Of a stretch of 64,000 nucleotides of DNA, positions 10,674 through 22,469 are shown piece after piece; position 1 is the first letter of the stretch, and each line of letters begins with the position of its first letter. The stretch comes from Pascua guehoae. Lineage: Eukaryota; Basidiomycota; Tremellomycetes; Trichosporonales; Trichosporonaceae. The position numbers were made by a program, and so were the translations under genes. The notes under the pieces are model-generated. The model had not been told where the DNA came from. It made no database searches and saw nothing but the letters and a program-made list of their open reading frames with translations. The stretch is taken from NCBI GenBank assembly GCA_001600415.1, contig BCJX01000007.1, forward strand, positions 900,032 to 964,031, written 5' to 3'.

Positions 10674-13380
10674 GTATGTAGCTTGTGTACGGTGGCTGCG
10701 ATGGATGAGGTGTGGCTTCCGATTCCAAGAGTGAGCGCGGGGTAGAGTTGGGGAGAGAAGAGAACGAGAGATGCAGATGGGCGCAGAGGGGGCCTAGATA
10801 TACCCACACAGTGGCACACACCCAACCACCCATGTATGCACCCACCCGCCCTGGCTAGCCTGGCTTGGCTGCCCACGGTAGCTAGACCGGATCCTGGTCA
10901 CCCCACCAGGCCACTCCAGCCCAGGCCAAGCGTGCGTGTGAGACTCCTCTGTCTGTCTGCCGGCGAGCACGGCACGAGAGCCAGCATACTGCATAGCCTC
11001 ACTACTGGCGTGTGCGTCTCGGGCATTGCCGAAGGGACCGCATGCATGCATCATCTCACCAACGTGCGTCGGCCGCCGTTTGCCACTGGGCGCTGGGTGG
11101 GTGGCTCTGGCTCACACAAGGCACTCTCGGCCAGGCTTGGGGCTGGGGCCTGGGGGCCTGGGGGCCCACTGCAGAACGCGCCTTGCACACACAAACCGTT
11201 ACCAGCGATCCCACCAAAACACATCCCTTAACGCCCCTTGGCGTCACGCCCAGCTTCTCGTCTTGGGCGCGTGTCCATTGTCGAATCACGTATGCCAAGA
11301 CAATGCTAGATGATGCTAGGCACACTCGGGCCACGCGCCGCCCTGACACAAGTCTCTGCACAATTGCTTCCGACGATCCGTTCATAATCGGTCCCCACCT
11401 TTGTGATTCGCTGGTTTTGGCCACATTACGTAAATACATGACCTCATTTTGGTGTGCGCCCCTGCGCGCTTCGTGTCACCCATGGCGCGCCCGGGGCGTG
11501 TCGGGCGCCGTGTGGCGGTGTGGCGGTGCAAATGAAGGTGCAATCATCATTGCTTCTGAGCACAACAGAGCAGGTATTCCGTGTTGGAGATTGCGGGCGC
11601 TGATTTGGTTTGACACTGCCAGTAGTGTTACACGTATCACACCGACGTCATTGTCCTGACTGTGCCCTCCACCTACGGTCGGGTTTGCTTGGGCGCAGTC
11701 GGTAATCTCAAACCATCGCTGGTCGGTCGCGTGGTAATTACCGATAACTCTACCCTGGTGCTTTCTCTCTCAACTTGGTGCTCTACGAATCCACGAAACA
11801 TCTGCTGCCAGCCTGCCACTCTTGGGACTCTGTCTCGGAGTTTCAAGTTGGGTTCCAGCAAGCCATCTTGTGGGTGGTCCTTCACACCTCCCAGAACTAG
11901 CCTGAGGGCACTGCGGAACGGACAGCCACCAACAAAACCACTTCTGGGCTTGGCACATTTGTCATGAAAATGGTGGCACAGACCGCTGCGGGCCAGTTAC
12001 GGGTGAGATAACCGGGTTATCTCGAAGCTTCTGGCTCGTACGGTGAGCGTTTATCGCTCGCGACGCGTGTCCCGTGAACAACTACCGATACCACTTGATC
12101 GTGTCGATGTCTGTTGGGAGCATGTGGAGCACAAAGCCAAGGCTCATGGCCCCCGCTATGTGTACGCTTCTCGCATAAGAAGATGCGTAGCATCGCTTTG
12201 ACGCTTCCCATTGCCCCAGGTGGCCAGGTGGTCCTGCTGCGGGCGCTTACCCTTACCCCACAATGGCTTAATCTGACGATCTGACAACAGTAGCAACCAA
12301 CAAGCATACGCAGGTCGCGTCCTTGGATACAACATTCGTGGAAGGTTTGTGCTGAAACACACATGTGGACTGACCTGTCACATGATGATAGTGGCCGGTG
12401 GCCGGTAGGTCTGTGCGCCACCCATGGGGACCATGCGGAGGGTTGGCGGGTATGTTTCCCCCAAACTTTTATGGCCTTGGAGATGCGCTCGCTTACCCCG
12501 CTTATTATATCCTTCGGCTACCTTTGCGCTCTTGTCTTCGGGGCCGACATGTTTAAGACCGTCTTGGCACGGGTCCCATGAGCCCCGCCCTCCGCTACAA
12601 GTACCCCGACTCGATCCTCCGTTCTAGCGGCGGCAGTGAGTTCCCCCTCTGCGCTCTCAGTGTAATGCTGACGTTGTAGCGATAAGATAGACCTCGCTCG
12701 TCACTCGTCGAGTTCCTCGGCCACGAACCAAACAATGACGCGTTCCTCAAGGAGCACCTCAGCGGCGCTACGCCCGATGCGCGCCTCAAAACAGCTGCTC
12801 ATCAGCAAGCCTCACAAGTGTGATGAAGAGCGGTAAACTACCCTACAGAGTCAGAAGGACAAAGTGAGGAGAATGACAAGGCAACCTCTTCTTACTGCCA
12901 TAGCATCACGATACTGGTGCTCGGTTATAACGGAGCTTTTGCTCAAGACTGGCCTGGACACTGACCACAGAGAGCTCAAGGAAGCAATGCCCAGGCGGGA
13001 GGGGCAGTGCCCTTGCAAACGTCTCGTCCTTGGCACCTATTTAGGAAAAGTACTGCAGGCTAATGAGTATATTGGCTAGCTGGTGTTGCTCTGTCCTACT
13101 CTTCTGCGTCCCTTCATGGTATTCTTGCTACCAGTCATTCATGGTTGAAACGATTGACCATGTCATGATGTCATTGTTGTTGTCGTGCCTTCACGGACAG
13201 TATGCCCCACCATCACGATCATGTGACCTGACTCGTGACCTCGCTTGAGGTGGCCAGCGGGCATGCCTCAACTCTAATATGCTTTTTACATTATTAGAAA
13301 GACCGTGTCAGGTTGAAGAATAGCAAACATATAATCACGACCCGCATGTCCGGGGTGTCTCTTAACTCTCCACTCTTATC
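10674..13380. other. Long divergent intergenic region
   Basis: Shared upstream region of the Ca2+/H+ exchanger (-) and the GPI-type glycoprotein gene (+). The only stretch that hints at coding lies at about 12480-12820 (a hydrophobic start MRSLTPLIISFGYLCALVFG and, further on, LGHEPNNDAFLKEHLSGA), but the frames do not join and I recognise no family. Otherwise nothing. Confidence 0.5.
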
Positions 13381-14587
13381 ATGTACCTCGCCACTCACAT
13401 CTTATTGACTATCTTGGCCACCGGCAGGATCGGGACGGCGCAGGAGCAAATCTCCGCCGCGTCATGGTACTCGATGTCGTTCATCACACCCTCTTCAACC
13501 GCATCGACGTCGACGTCAGGGTCGCCAGCAGCCACCGCCTCTCCTCTGCCAAGCGATATTGCGACAATCACGTGGCCAAAGAAGGATACGTGGTGTAAGT
13601 CTTGACTCTAGTGTCAAACTTCCAACCACACACTTTCGTAATCTACCCCAGACTGCCAGCCGCTTTGCCCGCTTCCCTTCATACATTTTTTTTTTTTTTT
13701 TTTGTAGCACTGCTCACCAACAGGGGTGATTGGTGGCACGAAACACCTGGCATGGGAGTACAAGCCCCCGGGGGGAACGCGGTACGATGATGTCTACTCG
13801 CAACAATATCTCATCAACACGGAGAACTCGTCGGCTATCAACATGACTGCGTACCGCCCCATGGAAAGCGACAAAGACTGGCGGTATTGGAACGGCACCC
13901 ACACGTACACGGCAACGTACTTTGACCTCGGACGGTGTCAGTATCCTTGAGGCTCACACCATCTGTCCCTTCGAAGCTGACGCGGCAGGGTGGTATATGT
14001 ACAGTGAACGCGAAACAAGTTGGCCGTTCCTTCGAGGGTACGTCGAGGTCATGCTCTTTGGAATAAATAAATAAAGATACGCACACCCACACCCACACCG
14101 AGGTGCCACACGCCTTGGCTGATACAGCCCCCAATTTCTTGTGGCCGCTGACATCTAGATCTGTCTGTGAACCGGGGCCGTGCTACGTGGCTCCAATCTT
14201 CCCCAGTAAGGGCTACCAAGTCGGCCTGGCGTGGTGTTCCAACGTAACCAAAGGTCCATGGTACAGTGAGTCGGCATTCCTCACCGTGTCCCCTGGCAAC
14301 ATTTGATCTATCCAAGTCCACAGCCACCAAGCAAACCTGTTTCCATGCTAACAAAAGACGACTCCAACGCCTACAGTCGCGACAACACGTGGAGCATTGT
14401 CTGGTCTGAGAAATTCGAAATCAGAGATGAGGCACCTGAAATCTTTCCTTCGGGTGTCGAGGCCCTCGAACCCTACATTTGGAATGAGACAACGGCCCGC
14501 GCTCTCCGTGGCGGTTCAGCGCACACACACCACATCAGCGTTGTCCCAGCGGCCATGGCAATTGCTGCAATTCTGATGGTGGTGTAG
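13381..14587 (+). CDS. Secreted, probably GPI-anchored glycoprotein, unknown function
   Basis: I do not recognise the family. The first exon begins MYLATHILLTILATGRIGTAQ, a signal peptide with likely cleavage near the Ala-Gln, followed by a short Ser/Thr/Ala-rich stretch. Later exons carry Cys residues and N-glycosylation sequons (NSS, NMT, NGT, NVT, NET), for example in NGTHTYTATYFDLGRCQYP and GLAWCSNVTKGPWYS. The last exon ends with a short spacer after GGSAHTHH and a hydrophobic tail (VVPAAMAIAAILMVV, stop at 14585-14587), as in GPI-attachment signals. Three or four introns; the first contains an 18-T tract (13686-13703) just before its 3' splice site, and its exact borders are unclear because an exon around 13651-13660 may exist. 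Likely a cell-wall or plasma-membrane surface protein. Confidence 0.6.
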
Positions 14588-15791
14588 AGGCATGGGTAAA
14601 TCGAGCCCACTCTTCGGCAAAGGCGATCTCTTGGCGTCCTGTATCGATGTTAATGTATGCCCCTGTGTATTGTACGGTTCATGGCTGTGCCCTTGTCTGG
14701 GGTAATCTGCCAGAATCAAAGTACTCACCACTATTCTACGGGCACGCTGCGACAAGCAGACGCTCAGTTGAAAGCGTCCTTGGTCTCTCTCGAATCCCAC
14801 CAGCGTGGCATCCTACACGGGTTGTGCCATTGTACAACAGCCCGCATCGCGAAGACGGTTGGTTTATGTTGTAGAAGATGCGTAACCTGGAATGAGGAAC
14901 ATTACGTCAAGCACGGGTACAGTCGGCTCAGCTCGGCATCAGCTTTCGTTTCAAACGATGCGTTGTTATCTCCAGCACCTGTGGATGTTTTGGTTGCCCT
15001 CGCGTTCGGCAAGTCGCCTCGGTCCCAGGCATACTCTGAGGCCAGTGTCCCCATGGGGTTGCTTCTGCCGCCTCTGGCGAATCAGTGTCGCCCCGAAGCC
15101 AACCATACCTCCAATACAGTGACCCAACGCGCCAATCATGGGGAGATGCCAAGTTATCGAGAGAGTTGGTGAGCCCACGAGACACTGCGCTACGCGACAC
15201 CTAGTACGAAGACGGCGTGGAGCTTGGACATAGATAGTCCGATATTGAACCGACTTCAGCGTCAACTGAGTCTAGTCGGTAGCTGTGGCACTATGAGGTG
15301 GGTTTACTGGGTCTAACCGCCACGAACTGCTTGATAAGCAGGCGTTCAACCGAGGAACGGTAGTGGAGGCCAGTGTCAATATTGCACGGAAGACCTCGTG
15401 ACGCTCTCTATGAGTTTCACTATGTGCAAGGAGGTGAAAGAATGAAGGCAGGAGGCCAGGAAGATCTGGGACTCTATCCTCCCGAGCCCATTCCCCGCAG
15501 TCCCACCCGCGCGTCCTCTGCATCGGGGGAGCCATCCCGCTGCTCTGATCGATTTCCAGGCTAGTCGACACTAGAGCTAGTGCGTGTCCGCAGCACGGTC
15601 GGCCGGTGTCCGCCGGGTGAACCTCTACATCCTCGATCTTTGATGCCCCTCTTCATGTATTACGGGTCGCGTGGCCTCAGAGCTATGTGTCGCGCTTGTT
15701 CGGTCAATGTCGGAAATCAATCCTACAAGTCGTCTCCCAAGAGCCATCTCCAACCGTCCCGGCCCGTTTTCCGCTGACACTGACACTCCAG
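14588..15791. other. Intergenic region upstream of the permease relic
   Basis: No convincing exon. Traces in one or another frame near 15600-15780 may be further decayed upstream parts of the permease relic that follows, but they cannot be joined. Confidence 0.4.
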
Positions 15792-15952
15792 CAACCGTCG
15801 GCACCGTCATCGGTCCCCAGACGCTCCGCAACAAGGCAGCGCCACGCTTCGGGCCGGCCCTCATTTGCGTCGTCGTGTTCAACTGCCTCGGTATCATTAC
15901 CCCGCCCTGTTCTTTTGGTACGGGCACCAGGATATGAAGTGGGACGGGCAGG
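15792..15952 (+). pseudogene. Relic of a Dal5/allantoate-type MFS permease (C-terminal fragment)
   Basis: After a typical 3' splice site (CTGACACTCCAG, ending at 15791) the reading gives GTVIGPQTLRNKAAPRF and then PALICVVVFNCLGIIT, which matches the block near helices 10-11 of anion:cation symporters of the Dal5/Tna1 family (consensus there: GNIIGPQTF, then AP.Y.PA). At about 15899-15903 the frame shifts by one base, and the continuation FFWYGHQDMKWDGQ is read in another frame. Nothing resembling the N-terminal two thirds is found upstream and the reading stops soon after. I therefore call it a dead fragment. A sequencing error at the C-run is possible, but it would not restore the missing part. 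Confidence 0.6.
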
Positions 15953-16792
15953 CGGGTGACGCATGCACCACCCAGCCAAGCTTGAGACAATGTGCCTACT
16001 ACCGAGCTTGACTGGTTACGTGTCATCATGTGCTGTTGGCAGGCTGACATTGCTCGCCTCCCTCCAAGTTGCAACACCATTACTGCCGCATGCCGCAGAG
16101 GGAGCCCAAAGTTCACTAGTGTATTACACGTGTTCAGTACGGACGGGTGCGACCGGAAAGTACTGAGACAGCGACCTTGAGCTCGGTCGCGCACGGTGTT
16201 GAGCTCGGTCATGCTGAACAGTGAGCTCAGTTGCGCACGAACTTGAGCATGGACACTCTCTATAGCAATCCGATGGTACGATCTACGTCAATCCGATGGT
16301 ACGAGAAGGAAGGCCGTGCATCAGGGCAACCTGTATCATGTCGTGCTCAGTGCAATTGGACTCAACGGTGAACCTGCGGGTCGCAACGGTGGACCTGCGG
16401 GTCGCAACGGTGGACCTGCAAGTTGCCGTGGTGATCCCTTCCTGGATCTTATCCCCTGCATTTCCTGCGCGAGGTTCTGCAATGGCGCTATGCGGGTGAC
16501 CAAGCTCAACATGGCAGTCTCAATACTTTCCGGTCGCTCCTGTACCAGTTACCTACTTACAACTAGCTGTTTGTCATCATGTACTTGCGAGCCTGCGAAT
16601 TGCACTTCTTTCTCCTCCACGTGGGTGTTGATCGTTCACGTTGCTCGTGTCCCCGTAGTTGCTATTGTTAGAGTATCGAGCGCGTGAGATTGTTGAGCTA
16701 CCAAGTTTGTACAGTCTGCAACAGAAGCACTGGGTCGCAACAAACATTACGCAGCGGCCGTGACACTATACGATGATACCCAAAAGACACCA
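15953..16792. other. Intergenic region with clustered short duplications
   Basis: No gene seen. Between about 16180 and 16430 there are several small direct duplications: GAGCTCGGTCGCGCACG-like units, CAATCCGATGGTACGA twice, and a 21-bp unit (CAACGGTGGACCTGCGGGTCG) about two and a half times at 16363-16420. Confidence 0.55.
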
Positions 16793-16884
16793 CACCACCA
16801 CCACCACCACCACCACCACCACCACCGCCGTCACCACCACCACCACCTCCATCACCACCACCACCACCACCACCACCACCACCA
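16793..16884. repeat. (CCA)n trinucleotide microsatellite ending in the assembly gap
   Basis: Almost pure CAC/CCA repeat, with CCGCCGTCA and CTCCAT interruptions, running directly into the N gap. It would read as poly-Gly, poly-Val or poly-Trp on the minus strand depending on frame, and as poly-His, poly-Thr or poly-Pro on the plus strand. Confidence 0.95.
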
Positions 16885-16979
16885 NNNNNNNNNNNNNNNN
16901 NNNNNNNNNNNNNNNNNNNNNNNNNNNNNNNNNNNNNNNNNNNNNNNNNNNNNNNNNNNNNNNNNNNNNNNNNNNNNNN
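16885..16979. other. Assembly gap (95 N)
   Basis: Run of undetermined bases between a CCA repeat and a C-rich edge; its true length and content are unknown, most likely more of the repeat. Confidence 0.95.
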
Positions 16980-17399
16980 CCCCCGCCTCCCCCTCCCACC
17001 ATGAAGTCTCATTTCCCTCTGCCTCGCCTCCATCGCCTCCCTCTCCGCTTGCTCATGAGCCGCAACGAGCGGTGCCATCCTCGCCCGCATAGTCTCCAAG
17101 TCATTGAGCAACATGACACACGCCGCCTCGGCATTCTGGGCGCCCACTGCCCCGGCGTGGCCCGCAGGGACCCCGGCCAGCACTGCGCTCTGCGTTGCGC
17201 AGACGGGGCAGAAGGCGACGTACGGCATGCCCCCCTCGACGTGGTTTGCGTGCGTGGCCTGGTGGACTGCGCCCTCGCGCGTCGTCGAGGCGTGGATGGC
17301 GCGGAGTGCCATGGGCCGCGAAATGTCCATCGACATCAGGAAGTGCAGGTCGGCTTCGCGACCCACAGGGCATGGTGGGGGTGGTGCGCTAAGTTTGCC
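16980..17399 (-). CDS. Exon of an unknown gene, cut by the gap
   Basis: An open frame without recognisable family that looks coding because of its strong G/C third positions and sensible amino-acid composition. A likely 3' splice site (AACTTAG) at about 17393 opens the exon; it reads PVGREADLHFLMSMD, RPMALRAIHASTTREG, a Cys pair in VAFCPVCATQS, then a helical, acidic/basic stretch (LNDLETMRARMAPLVAAHEQ, EREAMEARQREMRLHGG) ending in a Gly-rich run that enters the N gap and probably the CCA repeat. The CPVC pair with upstream His could be part of a small zinc site, but that is a guess. No convincing first exon was found at 17400-17900, and the end is lost in the gap. Partial model. Confidence 0.4.
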
Positions 17400-18249
17400 C
17401 CGCAGACGCGACCAGAAACCTTATAATGTGAGCGCGTGTCACGCAGTAGATCCAGAGAAACCGGGAAGAGCTTGAGAGTCTGTTGGCGTACCTGGCATGG
17501 AAATGAGGGAACGGCGGACGGGAGATGGACGTGTCGCGCCGTAATATTCGACCCTTGGGCAAAACAACAGGGCAATACGGGCTGCGTGCACTGCGTGCGT
17601 TGTTGTCGAGGTGGTTATTGATCGGCGACAGGACTCTGCACGAATGATGTCAGTCGCATGTTCGTTGCGCATGCTTCGGGATGCAATCCGCCCCTGTCGG
17701 GATTCTCCCCCAATCGCTTGAGGCGCTAAATTTGATTCCGTTAGCGCATTCTAGTGTGCGCCAATCTGGCTTGGCAAGTGTGCTTTGGTGTACCATGACG
17801 TCACGGCATACTGTATTTCAGGATCACCCCAGCTTGTCATGCTGCCCGTGAGGCCCGTGAGCCAGGGGCAGTGTGCCGATTGGCAGATGATTCCCCTTCA
17901 GAAGCGCCCTTTCCCTGCTGCGTCTTCAGGCACGGGTACACAACCTGCGCCCACTGTCCGTGAGCACGCGCCGGCCCCTGCCCTTTGCCCCGATCCCCTC
18001 CTCGTTTGGTTGTGGAACGGGCATTACATCGCACGGCCATTCGCTCCCCTCCCACGCGACGACCTTTGCTCCAACTCTTTTGACGGACGATCTGTGCTGC
18101 GCACGAGCGACAAGCTACATACATACATACGGCCGAGCTGTTATCTACATCTTCTCTATTCACTACAACGAGTACGACACTTTTTCCATCTCATCGTCTG
18201 AAAGACACTCTCACACTCGTCTCTCCTCTGTTCACCCGTCATCGTCACC
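17400..18249. other. Upstream region of the CSC1-type channel gene
   Basis: Promoter and 5' leader of the next gene; the last ~100 bases before the start are pyrimidine-rich with CTC/TCATC stretches, as in fungal transcript leaders. The missing first exon of the minus-strand gene may lie here. No repeat of note. Confidence 0.5.
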
Positions 18250-21200
18250 ATGGACGATCCGTTTGGGTTGGCCAATGGGTGAGCTCGCCACTCCGTGCCG
18301 CATGCTCACAAACAAGGACAAACCCCCAACAGGACAGGGCGTTCGCCGCCACGACACAGTCCTTTCTGACTTCCTTGACCATCAACGCCGTCGCGGCCAG
18401 CGCTCAACTGATCATCTTTCTTGGCGTTCGCCACGTCTTCAAAGCAGTGTAGGTTGTCACAACAGCAAGAATATCCATCCTCCCTATTGTGATTGTTGAC
18501 ATTGAAAGCTACGAACCTCGAACGTATATTCCACCACGAGCTGAACAGGCCAAGCCATTCGGGCCAGGTATCCTGTCGCCACTATTGCAGATTGCAAAGG
18601 GTAAGCAAGGCCCACTACTAGCGATGCTGATGGGACCTCAGCCTCCGAAAAGGACATCTTGAAGAAGAATGGTGTCGACCCATACGTCTTTGTCCGCTTC
18701 CTCCGAATGCTAGCCAAAGGCCTCGTCCCCATCTGGCTGCTGTCATGGGCTATTCTGCTACCCCTCAACTCGGTGGATTCGGTGACCTTGGATTCCAAGG
18801 GCAAACCTAGAGCGGGCCTGGATAGGTTTACGTTTGGTAACATTGCCCCCGACCGTCAAAGCCGATACTGGGGGCACCTGGTCCTGACCTACTTGTTCAA
18901 CGGTACGTTGGGACATTGTGTGTGTCGACAAGCTCCTGACAACTTCAGCCTGGTGGTTGTACCTCGTGTGGATGGAGATGAGGCACTGGCTCAAGATCCG
19001 CCAGCGCTACCTTGTTTCCCCATCTCACTCGCGTCTGGCTCAAGCCAGCACTGTCCTGATCACTTCCATTCCGAAGAGCTACATGGACGAGAAGGAGCTT
19101 GAAAAGCTCTTTTCGTATCTTCCCGGAGGTGTCCAGCGCGTATGGCTCAACAGGTGTGTATTGTGGAATGCTCGCTACATGATGTCCTAACCCCCCCTAG
19201 GGACCTCAAAGAGATGCCAGACTTGTGGAAACGGCGCCTAGACGCGTGTTCGAAATTGGAATCCGCCCAGGTCAACCTCATCAAGTCTGCACGCAAACGC
19301 CAGGCGGGGCACGAGAAGGAGATTGAGAAGATGGAAGCAAAGCATCAGCCTGCCCCTGGAAAGCTTGCTCGCTGTGCCAACTCCGACCTTGGCGATGCAA
19401 ACGACCTCGCCGTTGTGGACCGGCTGGTTCCCCGAAAGGAACGCCCGACCATGCGCCTCAAGCCATCTTGGTCCCCCATTGGACTTGGGTGGTTGGGCAT
19501 CGGCGAGAAGATCGACACCATCGAATGGGCCCGCAAAGAGATTGCAGAGTGTAATGAGCTACTGAACACTTCCCGCGAAAGGCTACGAGTCGATATGAAC
19601 ACTCCCGGGGTAGGCGACGAGACATACAAGCCGCTATCGTCGGCATTCATCCGCTTCAACCAGCAGATTGCCGCACATATGGCGCGTCAATGCGTGCCGT
19701 ACAACCAACCGTGCGTAATGTGGATCGGGAGCGCCACGCTGACTGTCAGATACAAGATGAACCGGCGGTTTATCGAGCAGGCTCCCGAAAACGTCAACTG
19801 GGGTAACATGGGTTTGAACAGCTACGAATACATTGTTCGAAAGGCCATTTCGTATGGCATTACCTTTGGGATGATCATTTTGTGGTCTATTCCAGGTGAG
19901 TTGGCTCACTGTGTAAGCACCACCGTACCCAGATCCTGACAACCCGCTCAGTCGCATTCATCGGTGCCATGGCCAGTGTCACCTCCCTTTTGCAAAAGTT
20001 CCCTTGGCTGGGCTGGATTGATGGACAGTCGATGGGCAAGAAGATCCTGCAGGGTGTCATTACTGGTGTCCTACCTCCTGTCCTGCTCGCCCTTCTCATG
20101 ATGATCCTCCCCATGATGTTGCGGAAACTTGCAACCCACGAGGGCCTGGTCAGCAAGACGGAGGTGGAACTCCACGTCATGACTCGCTTTTTTGTCTTCC
20201 TCTTCATCGTACGTCACGACACCCACTCAGCACCTGTCGCACGCTCACAACTCAGCATTCGTTCCTCATCATGACCCTCTCCACAGGTCTGCTCAAAGCC
20301 CTGCCGGCACTTGCTTCAAACCCTGCATCAATTGCAACCACGCTCGCCGCCAACCTTCCCAGTGCTTCAACGTTCTTCATCACTCGTATTCTGTTGCAGT
20401 TTGCGGGTGTTGCAGGAATTCTCCTCCAGCCGATCAACCTTGCTCTCTACTACATCATGGTCGTTCTCGGCGGTGGAAGCCCGCGCAGCGTTTACAAGTC
20501 GCGCTATCGAATGATTGCGCCAGACTGGGGCAGCGATTTCCCCAACATGACTATTTACGCCGTAATTAGTGAGTTTGTCAACATCAACCATCTCTGACAG
20601 GACAGTGATTTCATACATGACCATCTCGCCTATTATCAACGGCTTTGGCGCGTGCTTTTCGATCTTTGCGTACGCCGCCTACAAGTACCAGTACATCTGG
20701 GTGCAGAACCAGCCATTCCAGATGGACACGGGCGGCTTGTTCTTCCCCAAAGCCATCACTCACGTCTTTGTTGGCCTGTACGTCCAGGAGATTTGCCTCT
20801 GCACACTCTTTTTCCTGGCACGCAACGAAGCAAACGACGTCTCGGCCCTTCCACAGGCCATTCTTATGATCATCCTCATCGTCATCACCGTGAGTCCTTT
20901 TGTCGACGACGGAACTGACGTTGTCCAGGCTGCTGTTCACTATGTCATCAGGAATGCGTACGGGCCCCTCATCCAAACGCTCCCCCTTTCGCTGGCGCAC
21001 CTTTCATACGGCATGCCCAAGGGCGAGGGTCACGAGAACAGCATTGACGCGGGCGACGACCCTAAGGAGGTACGCGGATCCGAGGAGACCGGGTCCGACG
21101 CCCCACCGGAAGCCGATGGCGGTAACGGCAACTCGATCAACGAGAAGGCTCCGCAAAACGGTTCCCCACAACACGCCACCGAGGACCTCGCTCCGACGCC

Positions 21201-21773
21201 CAAGCATGCCAACTCGAGTGAGGAGGTACGATACCCTCCCAAGCCTCTTTCAATGTACTCTGGTACTGGTATAACCGTTCCCCCATCGGCCAAGACGGCC
21301 AGCTCGTGGGATTCACATTACAGCCCCGCGACCCAAACTTGGGAGGTTAGCCCTCCCAGGCCATCGCATGAGCACCTCGTCGAAAGGGCCGAGATGGGCT
21401 ACCCACTCCAATCCGTGGTCTCAAACAATCCAGCCGACGAGGATGAAGACGATACCCAGTTCCTGGCTCAACCCGGCGGACCTGGCCTCATGCGCATCAA
21501 CTATGAAGAGGACGAAGGGCCAAACGCCTTCTTCCACCCCGCCACCAAGGACCCACAGCCCATCATCTGGCTTCCGCGCGACGAATTGGGACTGGCGTGC
21601 GCCGAGGTCGAAATCAACGATAGTCATGGCGTCAAGTCGACTGACAAGGGGGCTGTTTACACCAACAAGGTTAGTCGCTCCCTGCTTCTCCCCCTCCTGT
21701 TACCCACTTGGGCCGCGCTGACAATACGCAGGGCAAGATTAGGATCACTGGTCTGCCGCCTGATTACCTCTGA
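18250..21773 (+). CDS. CSC1/OSCA-type calcium-permeable cation channel (RSN1/DUF221 family)
   Basis: A membrane channel of the TMEM63/OSCA/CSC1 family, in which members are hyperosmolality- or stretch-gated cation channels. The start ATG at 18250 gives MDDPFGLANG. Order of parts: RSN1-type N-terminal membrane block (INAVAASAQLIIFLGVRHVF, then VYEPRTYIPPRAEQAKPFGP), helices around LVPIWLLSWAILLPLNSVDS and WWLYLVWMEMRHWLKIRQRY, the cytosolic PHM7 domain (STVLITSIPKSYMDEKELEK, PSSAFIRFNQQ-type strand at PLSSAFIRFNQQIAAHMARQ), then the seven-helix RSN1_7TM region with NWGNMGLNSYEY, VLPPVLLALLMMILPMMLRK and SPIINGFGACFSIFAYAAYK. A ~230-residue acidic, Ser/Pro-rich tail follows, ending ITGLPPDYL with stop at 21771-21773. 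About ten short introns. Complete; plasma membrane or endomembrane location not decidable. Confidence 0.92.
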
Positions 21774-22469
21774 GCCGCCCCATTATCTTTAGAGTACGAG
21801 TAGCATTCACGCATAATCATCAGCACGCTTTGTCAAGCACGACGTGGATCATTGTTGATACAGTAGTACATCTTTGCATAGTTGACTTGGGGCAGGCCCG
21901 TTCAAGTAGATAATGCACACGCTAGTGATGAATGTCGATGTGTGACATTTCTCAAGCGCGAGCCAGATGATGCCTGACCTAAGACGAGGCGTGAGAAGTG
22001 GCACTGGTGGGCCTGCTTGATTCGTCGTCACTCAAAGTGGGCAATGGTGCGTCTTGGCGTGTGTGATTCATCCCGAGCGACCATGTCGGGTGCGCTCCCA
22101 AGTCAACGAGCTCGCAGCGCAGACGACAGTGCCGCATTGTCGCATGAGGGATCGTTACGCAACCACCCACATCTGTCCGTCTCCGGTGATCAATGGATCC
22201 CACCTCGTGTGGCCGGTTGCCAAGGCCCACCAATGCCAACAGAGCCGATACGTGTCAATGTGAACAAAGTGGGACGGCGATGGGCATGTTCCGTCAGTAC
22301 CTCATCATGGAAGGCCGAGCATTCAAGCTCGACCCTTGCCCCTCCAGGTATGCCTAGCCCACGATAGCACGTTCAAGACAACTGTCGTTCTTTCCCGTCA
22401 TTGATATTGCGCTATGGATAATATATTCTTCTGAGCAATGTCCTTGAGCTTGGGTCCCCAAGATCGAGA
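21774..22469. other. Convergent intergenic region
   Basis: Between the 3' ends of the channel and the sugar-dehydrogenase genes. I see nothing that supports an exon or RNA gene. Confidence 0.55.

Noticed and set aside
14966..15265. Minus-strand frame with a hydrophobic stretch GHCIGGMVGFGATLI
   Set aside because: Too short and without any flanking membrane segments or splice signals; not assignable to a transporter relic.
16760..17092. Plus-strand poly-His or poly-Thr frame across the gap
   Set aside because: Produced by the CCA repeat alone; no coding features on either side in that frame.
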